This document shows, piece after piece, positions 22,570-32,427 of a DNA stretch of 64,000 nt. Source of the stretch: Oscheius onirici (Eukaryota; Nematoda; Chromadorea; Rhabditida; Rhabditidae); contig OW051471.1 in the NCBI GenBank assembly GCA_932521025.1, positions 1,674,001 through 1,738,000 on the forward strand, given 5' to 3'. The position numbers and the translations under genes are program-made. The first letter of the stretch is position 1. Each line of letters opens with the position of its first letter. Below the pieces are notes generated by a model. The model was not told the DNA's origin. It worked only from the letters and a program-made list of their open reading frames with translations, and ran no database searches.

Positions 22570-25500
22570 ATGGAAGATCTTTTGAACTCCAGTAATTCTA
22601 CAGAAGCAGAGAAGGAGACAACTTACGAGCATCTTATTGGAGCTTCTATCATGTTTTTGGTAAGATGGGCATAGGACTTTCCTGTTTTCTGTCTCTGCAG
22701 TGAAATAAAGAAGAAAACATATAAAATATGAACAACTACATTGCTCCACATAATTATAAACGCACACAAAAAAAATTGGCAGACGGGTCAAAAAATGGGT
22801 TCGTCTTTTACCTCAAAGATGAAAAAGATGTCAAATGTGATTACATATTTGAGCATATGATGCAAATTTGGATAACACGTTTCGAAAAAATTCTTTGGTC
22901 ATTTTTGCAGAAAAGTGACCTTGGCCAATCCACATAATTATAAACGCACCCAGGAAAAACGACGGTTTACTTACAAAAACTCAAACGTTTCAGCGGTATT
23001 TTGAGCTTAATGATCGGTTGCAGTCCTGTAACGGTGAATCAGCTCTTTATTCGACTATCCAAGCTCAGACCCAGACTCTCAGTCAAATTCTGGTCGGATC
23101 GGCGCCGTGCAGCGATGACTGCGGACCTGCGCTTTTTCAAGTCTCCATGTATCTTGTCTAATGCATAGATAAGATAAAGATAAAGTTTACCCCGTAATCA
23201 ACGCCAGAGCAAGCTCAATTGCGTAGGGGTCTAATCTGATTATGAGGGGCCAGAGACATCAGGCTTACGTTCTATAATCTGGACAGGTGCCAAGTCTGAC
23301 TCCAAGAACGCTTTATCTTCGTAGCATGCTAATACCAATTTACCGACCTCGGGAGGATGGATGCCTTGGTTAGGCAGAAGCGGGTTTGAACTTGGGACCT
23401 TTAGATTGATGCTGGCGCCTCCTACCACTGCGCCATCTCGCTTCAATGCATAGATATTGAGTACAATACAGCCCCTGACATTTTCCACAAAGTTCGGCTT
23501 GGAAGGACAGAGTGGAGAGGGATAAAGAGCGATTTTCTTGTGCCATAATGAAACTTGAGTTGCCTTTAAAGGGAGAACGGGAGCTTCAATCAGTTGAAAA
23601 AGGCAGTTTTCATGACGATTCATTTACGTAAATGGCAAAGTTACACATTGCAAGTGTCCCCGGTACATTCTTTCAGTGTTTTGAAAATTCAACAGGGTTT
23701 GACTCGTCCAGATGAGACCAGCGACACCCTTTTCAAGACGCCTCAGACACTGAAAGTCCGTTGCGAAAATTAAGTTTTTCTTCTGGAAAAGCAGAAACTG
23801 AAACAACCCGTGTCAATCTTTTTCCTTGAACAAAACGAAAAACTTCAATTTTGGCGATTCTTGAAAAGGGCGTCGCTGGTCTCATCTGGACGAGTCAAAC
23901 CCTATTGAATTTTCACCGTCGTTTTTCCTGGGTGCGTTTATAATTATGTGGATTGGCCAAGGTCACTTTTCTGCAAAAATGACCAAAGACCTTTTTCGAA
24001 ACGTTTTATCCAAATTTGCATCATATGCTCAAATATGTAATCACATTTGACATCTTTTTCATCTTTGAGGTAAAAGACGAACCCATTTTTTGACCCGTCT
24101 GCCAATTTTTTTTGTGTGCGTTTATAATTATGTGGAGCACTGTAGGAGAAATCCCAGTTATGCCCCCCACCCCAGTCTTGCCCCCCACCAAAAAATCCAG
24201 CCCCCGCCAATTGGAAAAAGTTCAGGGAGGCCCCTACTTCGATCAGTTTGGCCCCCCAATTGGCCAACTGAACGATGGGGGCATATCTAGGATGTCGACG
24301 TCCAAGATATGCCCCCACCGTGAAAATTGGGGGGGGGGGGGCGTAAATAAAACCCGGACCTTTCCTAGATATGCCCCCCACAGAAGTCAAAGGAGCCCCC
24401 ACAGATTAAGCCCCCACCTCATCCTAGTTATGCCCCCCTCCACCAATTTTTTATCTACAGCGAAATTTCGTTTAAAAAAGGTTCAGTATGCTTTCTTTGG
24501 CTAGCTTAAGCCTAAGCCTAAACATTTAAGGTAGGAAAATCATCAATTCTAAGAAAATAACGAAAAAATGAAGGAAACAAAGTAAAATCAACAAAAATTG
24601 GACAGGGATGGAAATATATAATAATGACTAACCTGGTTTTTTCTTGATTTTATGCCTGAAATGTACAAAATAATTAGAAAAGAAACCTTTAGCAAAAAAA
24701 CATTGAAAACGGAGGAAAAGAAAGCAGAAATCTGTGCCAAAAAGTGTCTGAACATGTTAAGCTTTTTGGCAGATTTTCACACGAGAGCAAAAAAGCAGTT
24801 TGGCCTATAAATTTTTTTCTATTTTTAGCTAAAAATAATTCCATAGTCTACTACATATTTTTTGAACAAAAAGCTAAAAAGAAAACAGCGAAAAAAAAAC
24901 AGAAAAATAGACAGAAGAGGGAAAGAGACTGCATAGGTGGGGGGCTTAATTGATTTTGGTGGGGGGCATATCTACGTTCTACCCGAACAACTAAATTCAT
25001 TATTCAGATTTCTTCATATGGAGTCGTCATAAACTGTTTTGTCTTCTTGGCCATGGGGAAAAGCAACAAGTATAAGAGCTCTTTCTACATTTTTTGCAGG
25101 TTAGCAACGAAAGACCCAAAATGAAGGACCAGTGAAATCTTTTACAAACAGCATATTTATAAAAGCGTTGGAACCAAGTTTTTGCACAAAATTTTCTAGC
25201 TGGTAGACAAAAATGTACTGATATTGTGAACAAAAAAGCTCGTTAATGGAATCCATTGATCAGGTAAACAAGCTTTTTTTGAGTAAACAGGTGTAATAAT
25301 GAAATGCTTCACAGAATTTACGAAACCGATACGCAATGAATCGCGGTAATAAATCTTGGACAACAACTGCTTCCAGTTAGAAGACGCTAGTTGCTAGTTG
25401 ATCAAACCGCATTTCTCTGTGCCATCTGCTGTTCTCTTTTTTTAGAAAAAAAAATGGGACTCGTTTTACTCTGAATCTAAACAACGCGCAAAAATAAAAA

Positions 25501-28500
25501 AACGCAAAAAAAACTGGAAAATCTTTGTTTCACTAAGCTTATATGGCAGACGAAAGTGGTGCGGTACCATACGCTCAACCTTCACTCCAAACCTCCTCGA
25601 TTCTTCGGATGTGACTCAGCATTGTGGTAGAATTAAACTTGGACTTTTTCCTGTATCTCAACGCGAGAGATGCCAGGGTAGGTCCAATATAGACGGTAGT
25701 GTTGCGTGCTTTCCGTTACGCGAAATTGTGTATGAGCCAAAGAACATTTTGGTAATACTATAGCAGGCACCCCCCTCCATTCAAATATTTTGGCGCGCAA
25801 TGTGTGAAATCGGGATTTTCACCACTTTTCCGTTATTTTTTCACGTTCTAGATTTGTTTATCGAACTCGGCGCCAATTATAACCCCTAGGATGCCGAAAT
25901 ACTTGAAAAATTAGGCGAAATACTTCAGAATAAGCAACATCGCTAACATATTGACCCCCCGAGAGTTTCTCTAGATTTTTCACTATTTTATTCGATTGGA
26001 CACTCACCCAAGGGGTAGTTTTTGATGCTGCGTTCGATAAAAGCAGCTAGAACGTGAAATGATACTGGAAAAATGGTTAAAAACGCGAATTTAGTCAATT
26101 TATGGCTTGCGCGCCAAAATATTTGAATGGAGGGGGGTGCCTGCTATAGTATTACCAACATTTTTCTTCGAAATTTTATTGCTTTTTTTGGTACGCTATT
26201 TATCGTAACGAAAAGTGCGCAACAATTCCGTTTGGCTATACCAAGACTTCTTCTAAAAGAATTTTAAATTAGAAATTTTCTAGGTAATTTTCCTCTTAAC
26301 ACAGAAACATCTCACCTTTCTTTCCATCAAACAAAAAAACTGAGTGAAAACTGCGCTCAGAATACTTTAGTTAAAGTGAACTTTTTTGGTGTCTGAACAC
26401 ACGAAATTGATAAAAACAGATCTATTGCAATAATTTGTAGTCTACTACCGGCTAGAAACTAAAAAAATGCTACAAAAACATATATAACTGGAGACAAAAA
26501 CACATCTGAGTGACTGAGTGACTCTGTTTCTTACAAAAAGAAAACAATTTACAGATCCAAAACCATCAGCAATACTCTAACATGCCTGGCCTTTCTTCTC
26601 TGGGCGGTTCCATGTACCTTCTTGTATGTTTTCTCATATCAATCACCGTAACTCAAACAATTTTAGGAATCGGTACTATCTCCCCCAGGAAGTCAACGTC
26701 TTCTGGGGACAGATGGCCGGCTCTAGTTGGTATCTAGTAGGTCTTTTTGTGAACTGTGCCATGGCCGGAAACCGCTTCTGCGCGACCTACTTTCCAATGA
26801 TGTTCAGAGCCTCAAAGAGACGGACGGCTTATGTGAGTTGTGGGTGGAAAGATAGAGGAAAAGACCATTCTGGAAGGTTCGAAAGGCAGGCCCCAAAGTC
26901 GGTTTTTTCAAAAGAATAAACCTGTCGTTTCAGTAGTATCGTCTTTTCCTTCATCTTCGGTTCAAAATAGTTGACAAAGTTTTATGTTCCAAAGGGTCTT
27001 TATAGGTGAATTTTTTTGAACACCACATCTGCGTTGAGCAAAAAATGCTAGAAAAATGCTAATTTTTCTGGGAATCTGAATGGCATTTTTGCGTTTTAGA
27101 AGATTCACAAAGTCGGCCCAAAGTAAAAAACCATAACCTCTGGTGTTGGTGACGAGAGCAATATCTATTTTTGCACAGAACATATGTTTCTTAAGATCCG
27201 ATAGTTGTTTCTGATTTGTTTCACCGTTTCCATATACCATGTGTTCTTTCATACATTCAAGAGTCCGGTGGGTTGCAGTGAAATAAAAGTAAGGTTCATT
27301 TTTGTACCAAAACTTTGGCAATACTTCGGGAGGCTCTCGTTTTTCATCGTTTTCACCCATTTTCAGACTTTCTAAGTACGTTTAATGAAAAACTTACCTC
27401 AGAAACATGTCAAACGCTAGTAAAAGTGTTGATATTTGAAAACGGCTGGAATGGAAGCAAAATGACATATTTTGACAATTTCGGTCACATTCTCAAGCAT
27501 TTCTTGGAGTGATTTTTCACGCAGAATTCACTAAACGTTCTCAACGTCCTTCTCAATGTCTTTGGACAGTCTAACGGCCATTTTTGCAGGTAAAATTTGA
27601 ATTTCTCGCTGTTCGGTGGCCCAAACACTTTCCTAAGGGTACCGCTGGAAACGGAGTTTTAGGTTACTACAGTGTTTTTTGAACAGACTTAGTGTGCCCG
27701 GATAGTCAAGTGGATAGGATGACAGTCTATGAAGAAAGCGATCGCAAGTTCAATCCCGGGTGGTAGTACACGAAGGTAGTTTACGAAGGCATCTCTCGCC
27801 AGCCTAGCCTGTCCAGCGGATCCCGTAGCTTGAGAAACCCTGATCATCAACGCGCTCACCATCACTCCAAGAACCCTCTACTCTTCGGATGTGATCTCGG
27901 TCAGGTGAAATACCTTGAATACCGAATAAACAGTTTTAACAGTTTGTGTGTTTCGAAAGTTACACATAGCTATGCTTTTCAATACTTAGTTGTTCAACGG
28001 TTTAGTGAAAAACTGGGTTGTGTTAAAAAAAACGTTTTGTTCGAAAAACAGCCTGCTGTTGCTCTTCCAAATTAGCATTGCCAGAGGAAAGTTGAAAGTT
28101 TTGGTTGAAAAGTACAGAGCTATTGCTTTGTAACAAGTACCTATTGCTTTTTAAACTTGGTCACAGTAATCTCCTCTACCTGAAGCATTTACACATCCTG
28201 GCACAACTTTTCTCAGTGGCATTTTTCAGGTCCTCTCCTTCTGCTGGATCTTCGCTCTCCTCTACTTTCCTCCCGGCTTCATCATCCCCGACTGTGGCTA
28301 TCAATTCGTCGTCGACATGATGGGCTGGATCGGTCCCGAGACGCCATGTTCAGCCATTTTGAACATGATGACTTTTTCCACTGTCTGTACAGTTACTTTT
28401 ACTACAGTCTGTCTCAATTTATTGACCTTCATCAAACTTTTTCTGGTTTTTGTGAGTGTTTTTGCTGCTTTTAGTGAGGAAACAAGTTTTCAGAGGAAAG

Positions 28501-29821
28501 ATATGACCGTAAATGAAAAGGGATCGGAGAAACAGACCACAAAAATCGCTGTGAAGCTGTTCAAACAGGTAAGATTTTCACTTGAAAAATGGCAATTTGC
28601 AGACAAAAACTGTTTTAGTCTTCGAATAAAACTATAGTGAAGAGGTCGTATATAATGGTAACAAAAAGTACAACAGTTTTTGTTGCATCACTATTGTCAG
28701 TGTACCGCATTCCCCACAGACTGAGCGGTTCGTAGACTGGCACCAAGAGGTGGTAGAGACCTCTCGGTGGCTCATCCAAAAATGGCCGCATGACAAATTA
28801 AAAAATAGGTAAAGACTGCTGACTCCAAGAAACACTACCAGATTGTCATGTTCGTCACCCGGCCATTCTCTACTTGCTTTACAGAGGCGAACTAAAAATA
28901 ACTTTCAGTGTGTAAGCCAAGACATCCTGTACCTGATCGACATGTTTGCCTGCAACATGGCCTACAAGTTCTGTGACGCCTTTTGGTACCAATTTGCCTG
29001 TTTTTCTATCGTGTGGCTCAGTATTCACGTCCTGGATGGGTTGGTTTTGGCTCTTTTCTTGCCCTCCATTACTCTGAAATCATGCATTTTTTCGATCTTT
29101 CATTGTTACACACAGGTGACTAACATAGGCTGCTTCGCTTGTCATCAGTCCCGAAAAAAAAACTTTTGTACGTAGTCACTCACAGAGCCACATTCTTCCT
29201 TCAAGCTTGATTAGGGAGGACAGATAAAAAAGAATGTTTCACAGAAGTTACAAAACTCCTGAACTGATCGCTGACATCACTATCTTTCCATATGAACTTG
29301 CACTACAATAAGATTCCCACAGAGCAATTCCTCCTCCCGCCCATTTTTAGTCGCGAAAAGATATAATTCGAGTGTTCTTCCCGTTCTGAAGGTTTTGGCG
29401 TAAGTAAAAGAAGTCTTTGGAAGGGGAAAAATGTTTCAAAGAAACAACAAACCTCGGTACATTTCACGGATAGCACTACGTGTTTGATGATTCCCACCCG
29501 TCGCTGAATGTCAGTTACCGAAACGCTGTTTCTGTGCAACGAGATGATAGTTAGACGGTGGATCGAAGCCTTGACCATTCTGAAAACTTGCTTCTAAATT
29601 TGAAGAAAACAATTATCAGTTGAGAACAATGTAAACAAATAGAAAAACGTAAAAAAAGGTCAAGTTCGAACCGCGCATCCGAAGTTGCTATAATTTTAGC
29701 CCAACCTGCAACGTGTATAGCATCTTTCAGGACAGTAATGCTTCTCTACAACCGAGACCTGTTGAAGAAGAGAATCTTTGTCAAAGGATCCGGATTCACC
29801 GATACTGTTCAACGGTTCTAG
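22570..29821 (+). CDS. SRX-class seven-helix chemoreceptor, second paralogue
   Basis: Eight exons: 22570-22659, 25008-25099, 26555-26623, 26667-26832, 28230-28451, 28494-28568, 28909-29039 and 29731-29821. All phases agree, giving about 311 residues. The first exon encodes an N-terminal tail with Asn-Ser sites (MEDLLNSSNSTEAEK) followed by the start of TM1. Later marks are FYIFC, CLAFLLWAVPCTFL, the motif GNRFCATYFP, a fused TM4-loop-TM5 exon containing PDCGYQF and GPETPCS, a third loop ending IAVKLFKQ, TM6 SQDILYLIDMFACNM and TM7 ending VWLSIHVLDG. The C-terminus is GSGFTDTVQRF. Exon sizes are identical to the first paralogue for five exons, so the two arose by duplication. Introns of 2.3, 1.5 and 1.4 kb are filled with repeats, unusual for worm genes. 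All donors used are GT. Confidence 0.88.
22736..24146. mobile_element. Large inverted-repeat element (1.4 kb) in SRX intron
   Basis: Left arm 22736-22965 and right arm 23916-24146 are near-perfect inverted complements of about 230 bases. The outer ends read CTACATTGCTCCACATAATT and its complement. In each arm the block CCACATAATTATAAACGCAC occurs twice, at the outer tip and near the inner edge. An identical-looking 70-codon ORF in each arm is a product of the duplication. No transposase is seen. Confidence 0.8.
23320..23460 (-). repeat. tRNA-like SINE, second family, inside the inverted-repeat element
   Basis: Read on the minus strand it begins GCGAGATGGCGCAGTGG (box A-like), continues to GTCCCAAGTTCAAACCC (box B-like) and carries the tail block GGTAAATTGGTA. 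A related copy is at 57650-57800. Confidence 0.65.
24147..24975. repeat. GCCCCCC/GGGGGGC-rich repeat, possible fold-back element
   Basis: Blocks such as TTATGCCCCCCACC and GATATGCCCCC recur at 24160-24440, and their complement GGTGGGGGGCATATCTA lies at 24958-24975. It contains a run of 13 G at 24329-24341. It abuts the 22736 element, so insertion order is unclear. Confidence 0.55.
25560..25690 (+). repeat. Fragment of the tRNA-derived SINE-like repeat
   Basis: Contains CGATTCTTCGGATGTGA and GCGAGAGATGCCAGGGTAG, matching the body of the copies at 27694 and 45955. Confidence 0.55.
25751..26157. mobile_element. MITE with 50-base inverted ends and 6-base target duplication
   Basis: The left end TGGTAATACTATAGCAGGCA runs through CCCCCCTCCATTCAAATATTTT. 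The right end is its exact complement, closing TGCCTGCTATAGTATTACCA. It is flanked on both sides by ACATTT (25745-25750 and 26158-26163). It lies in the second SRX intron. Confidence 0.85.
27694..27945 (+). mobile_element. tRNA-derived SINE, full-length copy
   Basis: The head reads GCCCGGATAGTCAAGTGGAT with a box A-like TAGTCAAGTGG, a spacer and a box B-like AAGTTCAATCCCGGG. The body continues to an ATTCGGATGTGATCTCGG-type block and ends in AATACCGAATAAACAG. A copy in reverse orientation lies at 45955-46203, and fragments are at 6545, 22113 and 25560. The head resembles a tRNA but lacks a proper acceptor pair and anticodon stem, so it is a SINE and not a functional tRNA. Confidence 0.7.
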
Positions 29822-30552
29822 AAGAAAACGTCCAGAAAATCAAGGACTTTCTTTTTATAAAAAATCATTTTAGCGTATCGTTCTCTGCAATTTGCAAGTT
29901 TCAGAGAATGTATAAAAACAAGATAATTTTTGTAACGACGATTGTATAAGGTGTTGTACTGTATCGAAACAACATTGCTACCCCGAAAATTCCCGCCTCA
30001 TCGACTCAAAAAAGATGTTTCGAGAGTACGATCGCATGACGATAAATCACCGCATAAGAACCTCCACCACTGTTGTGGAGAGATGGCCGAGACAGATTCT
30101 CTAAACTGCTTTTTGTATCACGATGTTTTCAGCCTTATGCTTCGAAAAATAACAACCAGTAGCGCAGAAACGATCTTGGGAAAGAAAGTTTTGTAGAATA
30201 AAATATGGGCTTTCCTGAACACAAAAAAAAATTTTTTTACTTAGCTGTTCTCAAACTTCACTGGAATAGTCGAGATTGTGAATTTCTGTTCGGATTTATT
30301 GCTGCGTCTGAGTCAAAAATGTGTGGGAAAATTGTTTCCAGAAAATCGGATATAGTCAAGTGTTGAGAGGACAACAATTATATGGGCGCAATTCTTCACT
30401 TGAAACCGCAGATAACATAGGATTTTTTTCTGCTTCAGGACTAGGATAAGAGTATAAAAAAGTAGACTCAAGCAATTACTTCATTATTTCGGAAATACTA
30501 ACTTTCCTAAAAAAAAAATAGACAAAAGGGCAACAACTGCTTCTCTTCTTAC

Positions 30553-30728
30553 TGGGTTTCCAAATAAACTTCTCTCTCCCCAAAAGTGCAGTCCATTCGA
30601 ACACAGCCCAAGGAGTGCAGCAGACATCCACACCATCTTATCTGGATGGTTTCTCGATTCCAGCCGGATTGAGACGTCAATTGTCGCCGATTTTAAAGAG
30701 TCCAGCGAGTTCACAGTCTGATCGAGAT
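30553..30728 (-). CDS. Candidate internal exon, unknown protein
   Basis: On the minus strand an acceptor TCTGTAG precedes an open stretch ending at a GTAAGA donor. It encodes LDQTVNSLDSLKSATIDVSI, then RLESRNHPDKMVWMSAALL and LCSNGLHFWGERSLFGNP. Codon use looks protein-like, but no neighbouring exon was identified and the family is unknown. It could be chance. Confidence 0.25.
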
Positions 30729-31393
30729 CTACAGAGAGAGAGAGAGAGCAAACTCGAAATTGTTTCGCCGCGTCCTTATCAAAAATCTATTAATTTTCAC
30801 TGAACATTCGCGCCAATTATACTGTCGACGAAACATTTGAGGCTGTCTTCTCCCTTTTTTTCTGTCACGAATGACGAATTCGGCGTATCTAGAGCAAGCT
30901 TCCAATAAAAAAAAGTGTAGTCTGTGAAATGAAACGTTTTAGAGCGCAAAATACTTATTCACAGGATAAAACATGTACCAGATTCGACATTTTTCCACAA
31001 CGAACCTTCTTTTAGCAAATCCTAGCAAGCAAGGTCAAACTAATTTTATCAAACAATGTTGCTATAATCAAAACTGCGAAACGTTTTGAACGTAATATGA
31101 AGAAAAGTTATAAAAACTTTCAAACAGATCTTTTTTCGTTCGTTTTTTTTCGTGAAACGTTTTAGAGCGCTATTTTATGTAGTCTCTTCAAAAAGAGAAT
31201 GCTACAGTAACCAAATCCTTCTTTCTCTGTGATACTCTTATGCACACGAACAGCGAACAGGTAAAATTAAACTAAAAAAATGGCTGTTAGGCGGCCCAAA
31301 TACGTTCAGAAGGGTCCCTCAGAGAAGGGATTTTTGGTTACTGTAGCCTTCTTTGATGTACAGACAATAGTTTTGGGTTTTTTTTCGGAAGTT

Positions 31394-31558
31394 CGCGAAC
31401 GAACATTGGGACGGCGAACAGTTCGTGTTCGATTCGCAGGCGAACAAAAAGTGCAATGTTCGGTTAGTGTTCGGTTCGGCCCAAAAAATTTAGGGGATGT
31501 TCGGTTCGTGTTCGTGTTCGCCGAAAATTTCAATGTTCGCCCAACCCTGATCCAGACT
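31394..31558. repeat. GTTCG/CGAAC-rich tandem-like repeat
   Basis: Many interspersed GTTCG and CGAAC words (for example GTTCGGTTCGTGTTCGTG) over about 165 bases. Similar short palindromic word repeats occur at 50985-51455 with a different word. Confidence 0.6.
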
Positions 31559-31899
31559 CAACAGATTGCAAAAATAGATTTTTGGGTTATTTGTATAGAA
31601 GTTGAAGCCAGAACTTTTCTTACTTTCAGTTTGGTCTTTTTCACATTCTTCTTGCAAATTTTACGACTATCCAGTCAAAAATGACCAGACTCTCAGTCCT
31701 GGATCCGAGTCAGACTGCCACTCTTTTCGTCACTCTAATCATGTCGATAGATCTGCGAATCGCAATCCCGTGAAATCCGGTATAACAAAACCTTACAATT
31801 ATCTGGGACTTGTTTCCTTTGTAACAAGTCCTTTGTAACATAACTCTCGTCCATTCTTCCAATCAGAACCTGTGAAACATGGAATTGTTCATCATTGCT

Positions 31900-31971
31900 T
31901 CCTCGGTAGTATAGTGGTGAGTATCCGCGTCTGTCACATGCGAGACCCGGGTTCAATTCCCGGCCGGGGAG
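31900..31971 (+). tRNA. tRNA-Asp (GTC)
   Basis: Acceptor arm TCCTCGG pairs with CCGGGGA. The D region is GTATAGTGGTGAGTATC. Anticodon stem CGCGT/ATGCG encloses loop CTGTCAC with anticodon GTC. The T arm is CCGGG-TTCAATT-CCCGG. The discriminator base is G at 31971, and a run of T follows within ten bases as polymerase III terminator. All arms pair, so it should be functional. Confidence 0.95.
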
Positions 31972-32427
31972 AACTTTTTTATACTTTCTTGACAGCTCCC
32001 CCAAACTTGGCTTGATTTTGCTTGCAAGCAAGCAAAATTTTCTATTTTCAAGACATTTTTACATTCGCACAGAAAGACAAAGAAGTATACAAATCAGGCT
32101 TAGTTTTCCCAAGAAATGCAAGAGCAAATCGAACTTTTATATACTTTTTTTCAGCGAGCGATTGAATACTTTTGTTGGAATACCACAGTTGGAAAGTTTA
32201 GAAGAAAAAAACTGCCCATCTATTTCTCTGTCGCTCCGTCTCTCTTACTTTCTCTATCTGTCCGCCTCTCTGTCTCCTTGTTCTATCGTTTCTCACCTTT
32301 CCTCTTCTAAAAATCTCCGATATTCCAGCTTTTTTTCACTCTGCGTCGCTTTTCTCCCACCATCTTTTTTTTTATCCCTCCTTTTCTTCTCTATTCTTCT
32401 GGAAACCTCTCAGATTTCTAGCACTTG

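Larger units (their letters stand above)
29822..31899. other. Intergenic; one weak minus-strand exon and a GTTCG-rich repeat
   Basis: Apart from the candidate exon at 30553-30728 and the repeat at 31394-31558, I see AT-rich sequence with short unsupported ORFs. Confidence 0.4.

Noticed and set aside
22728..22937. ORF of about 69 codons found almost unchanged again at 23944-24150 in reverse
   Set aside because: Both copies are the arms of an inverted-repeat transposon; duplication and not selection explains the similarity.
27696..27770. Possible tRNA gene with CCCGGATAGTCAAGTGG
   Set aside because: No closed cloverleaf, and the same head recurs with the same body elsewhere, so it is a SINE.
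31280..31684. ORF of 134 codons with Arg/Phe/Val-rich repeats
   Set aside because: It is the translation of the GTTCG-rich repeat.
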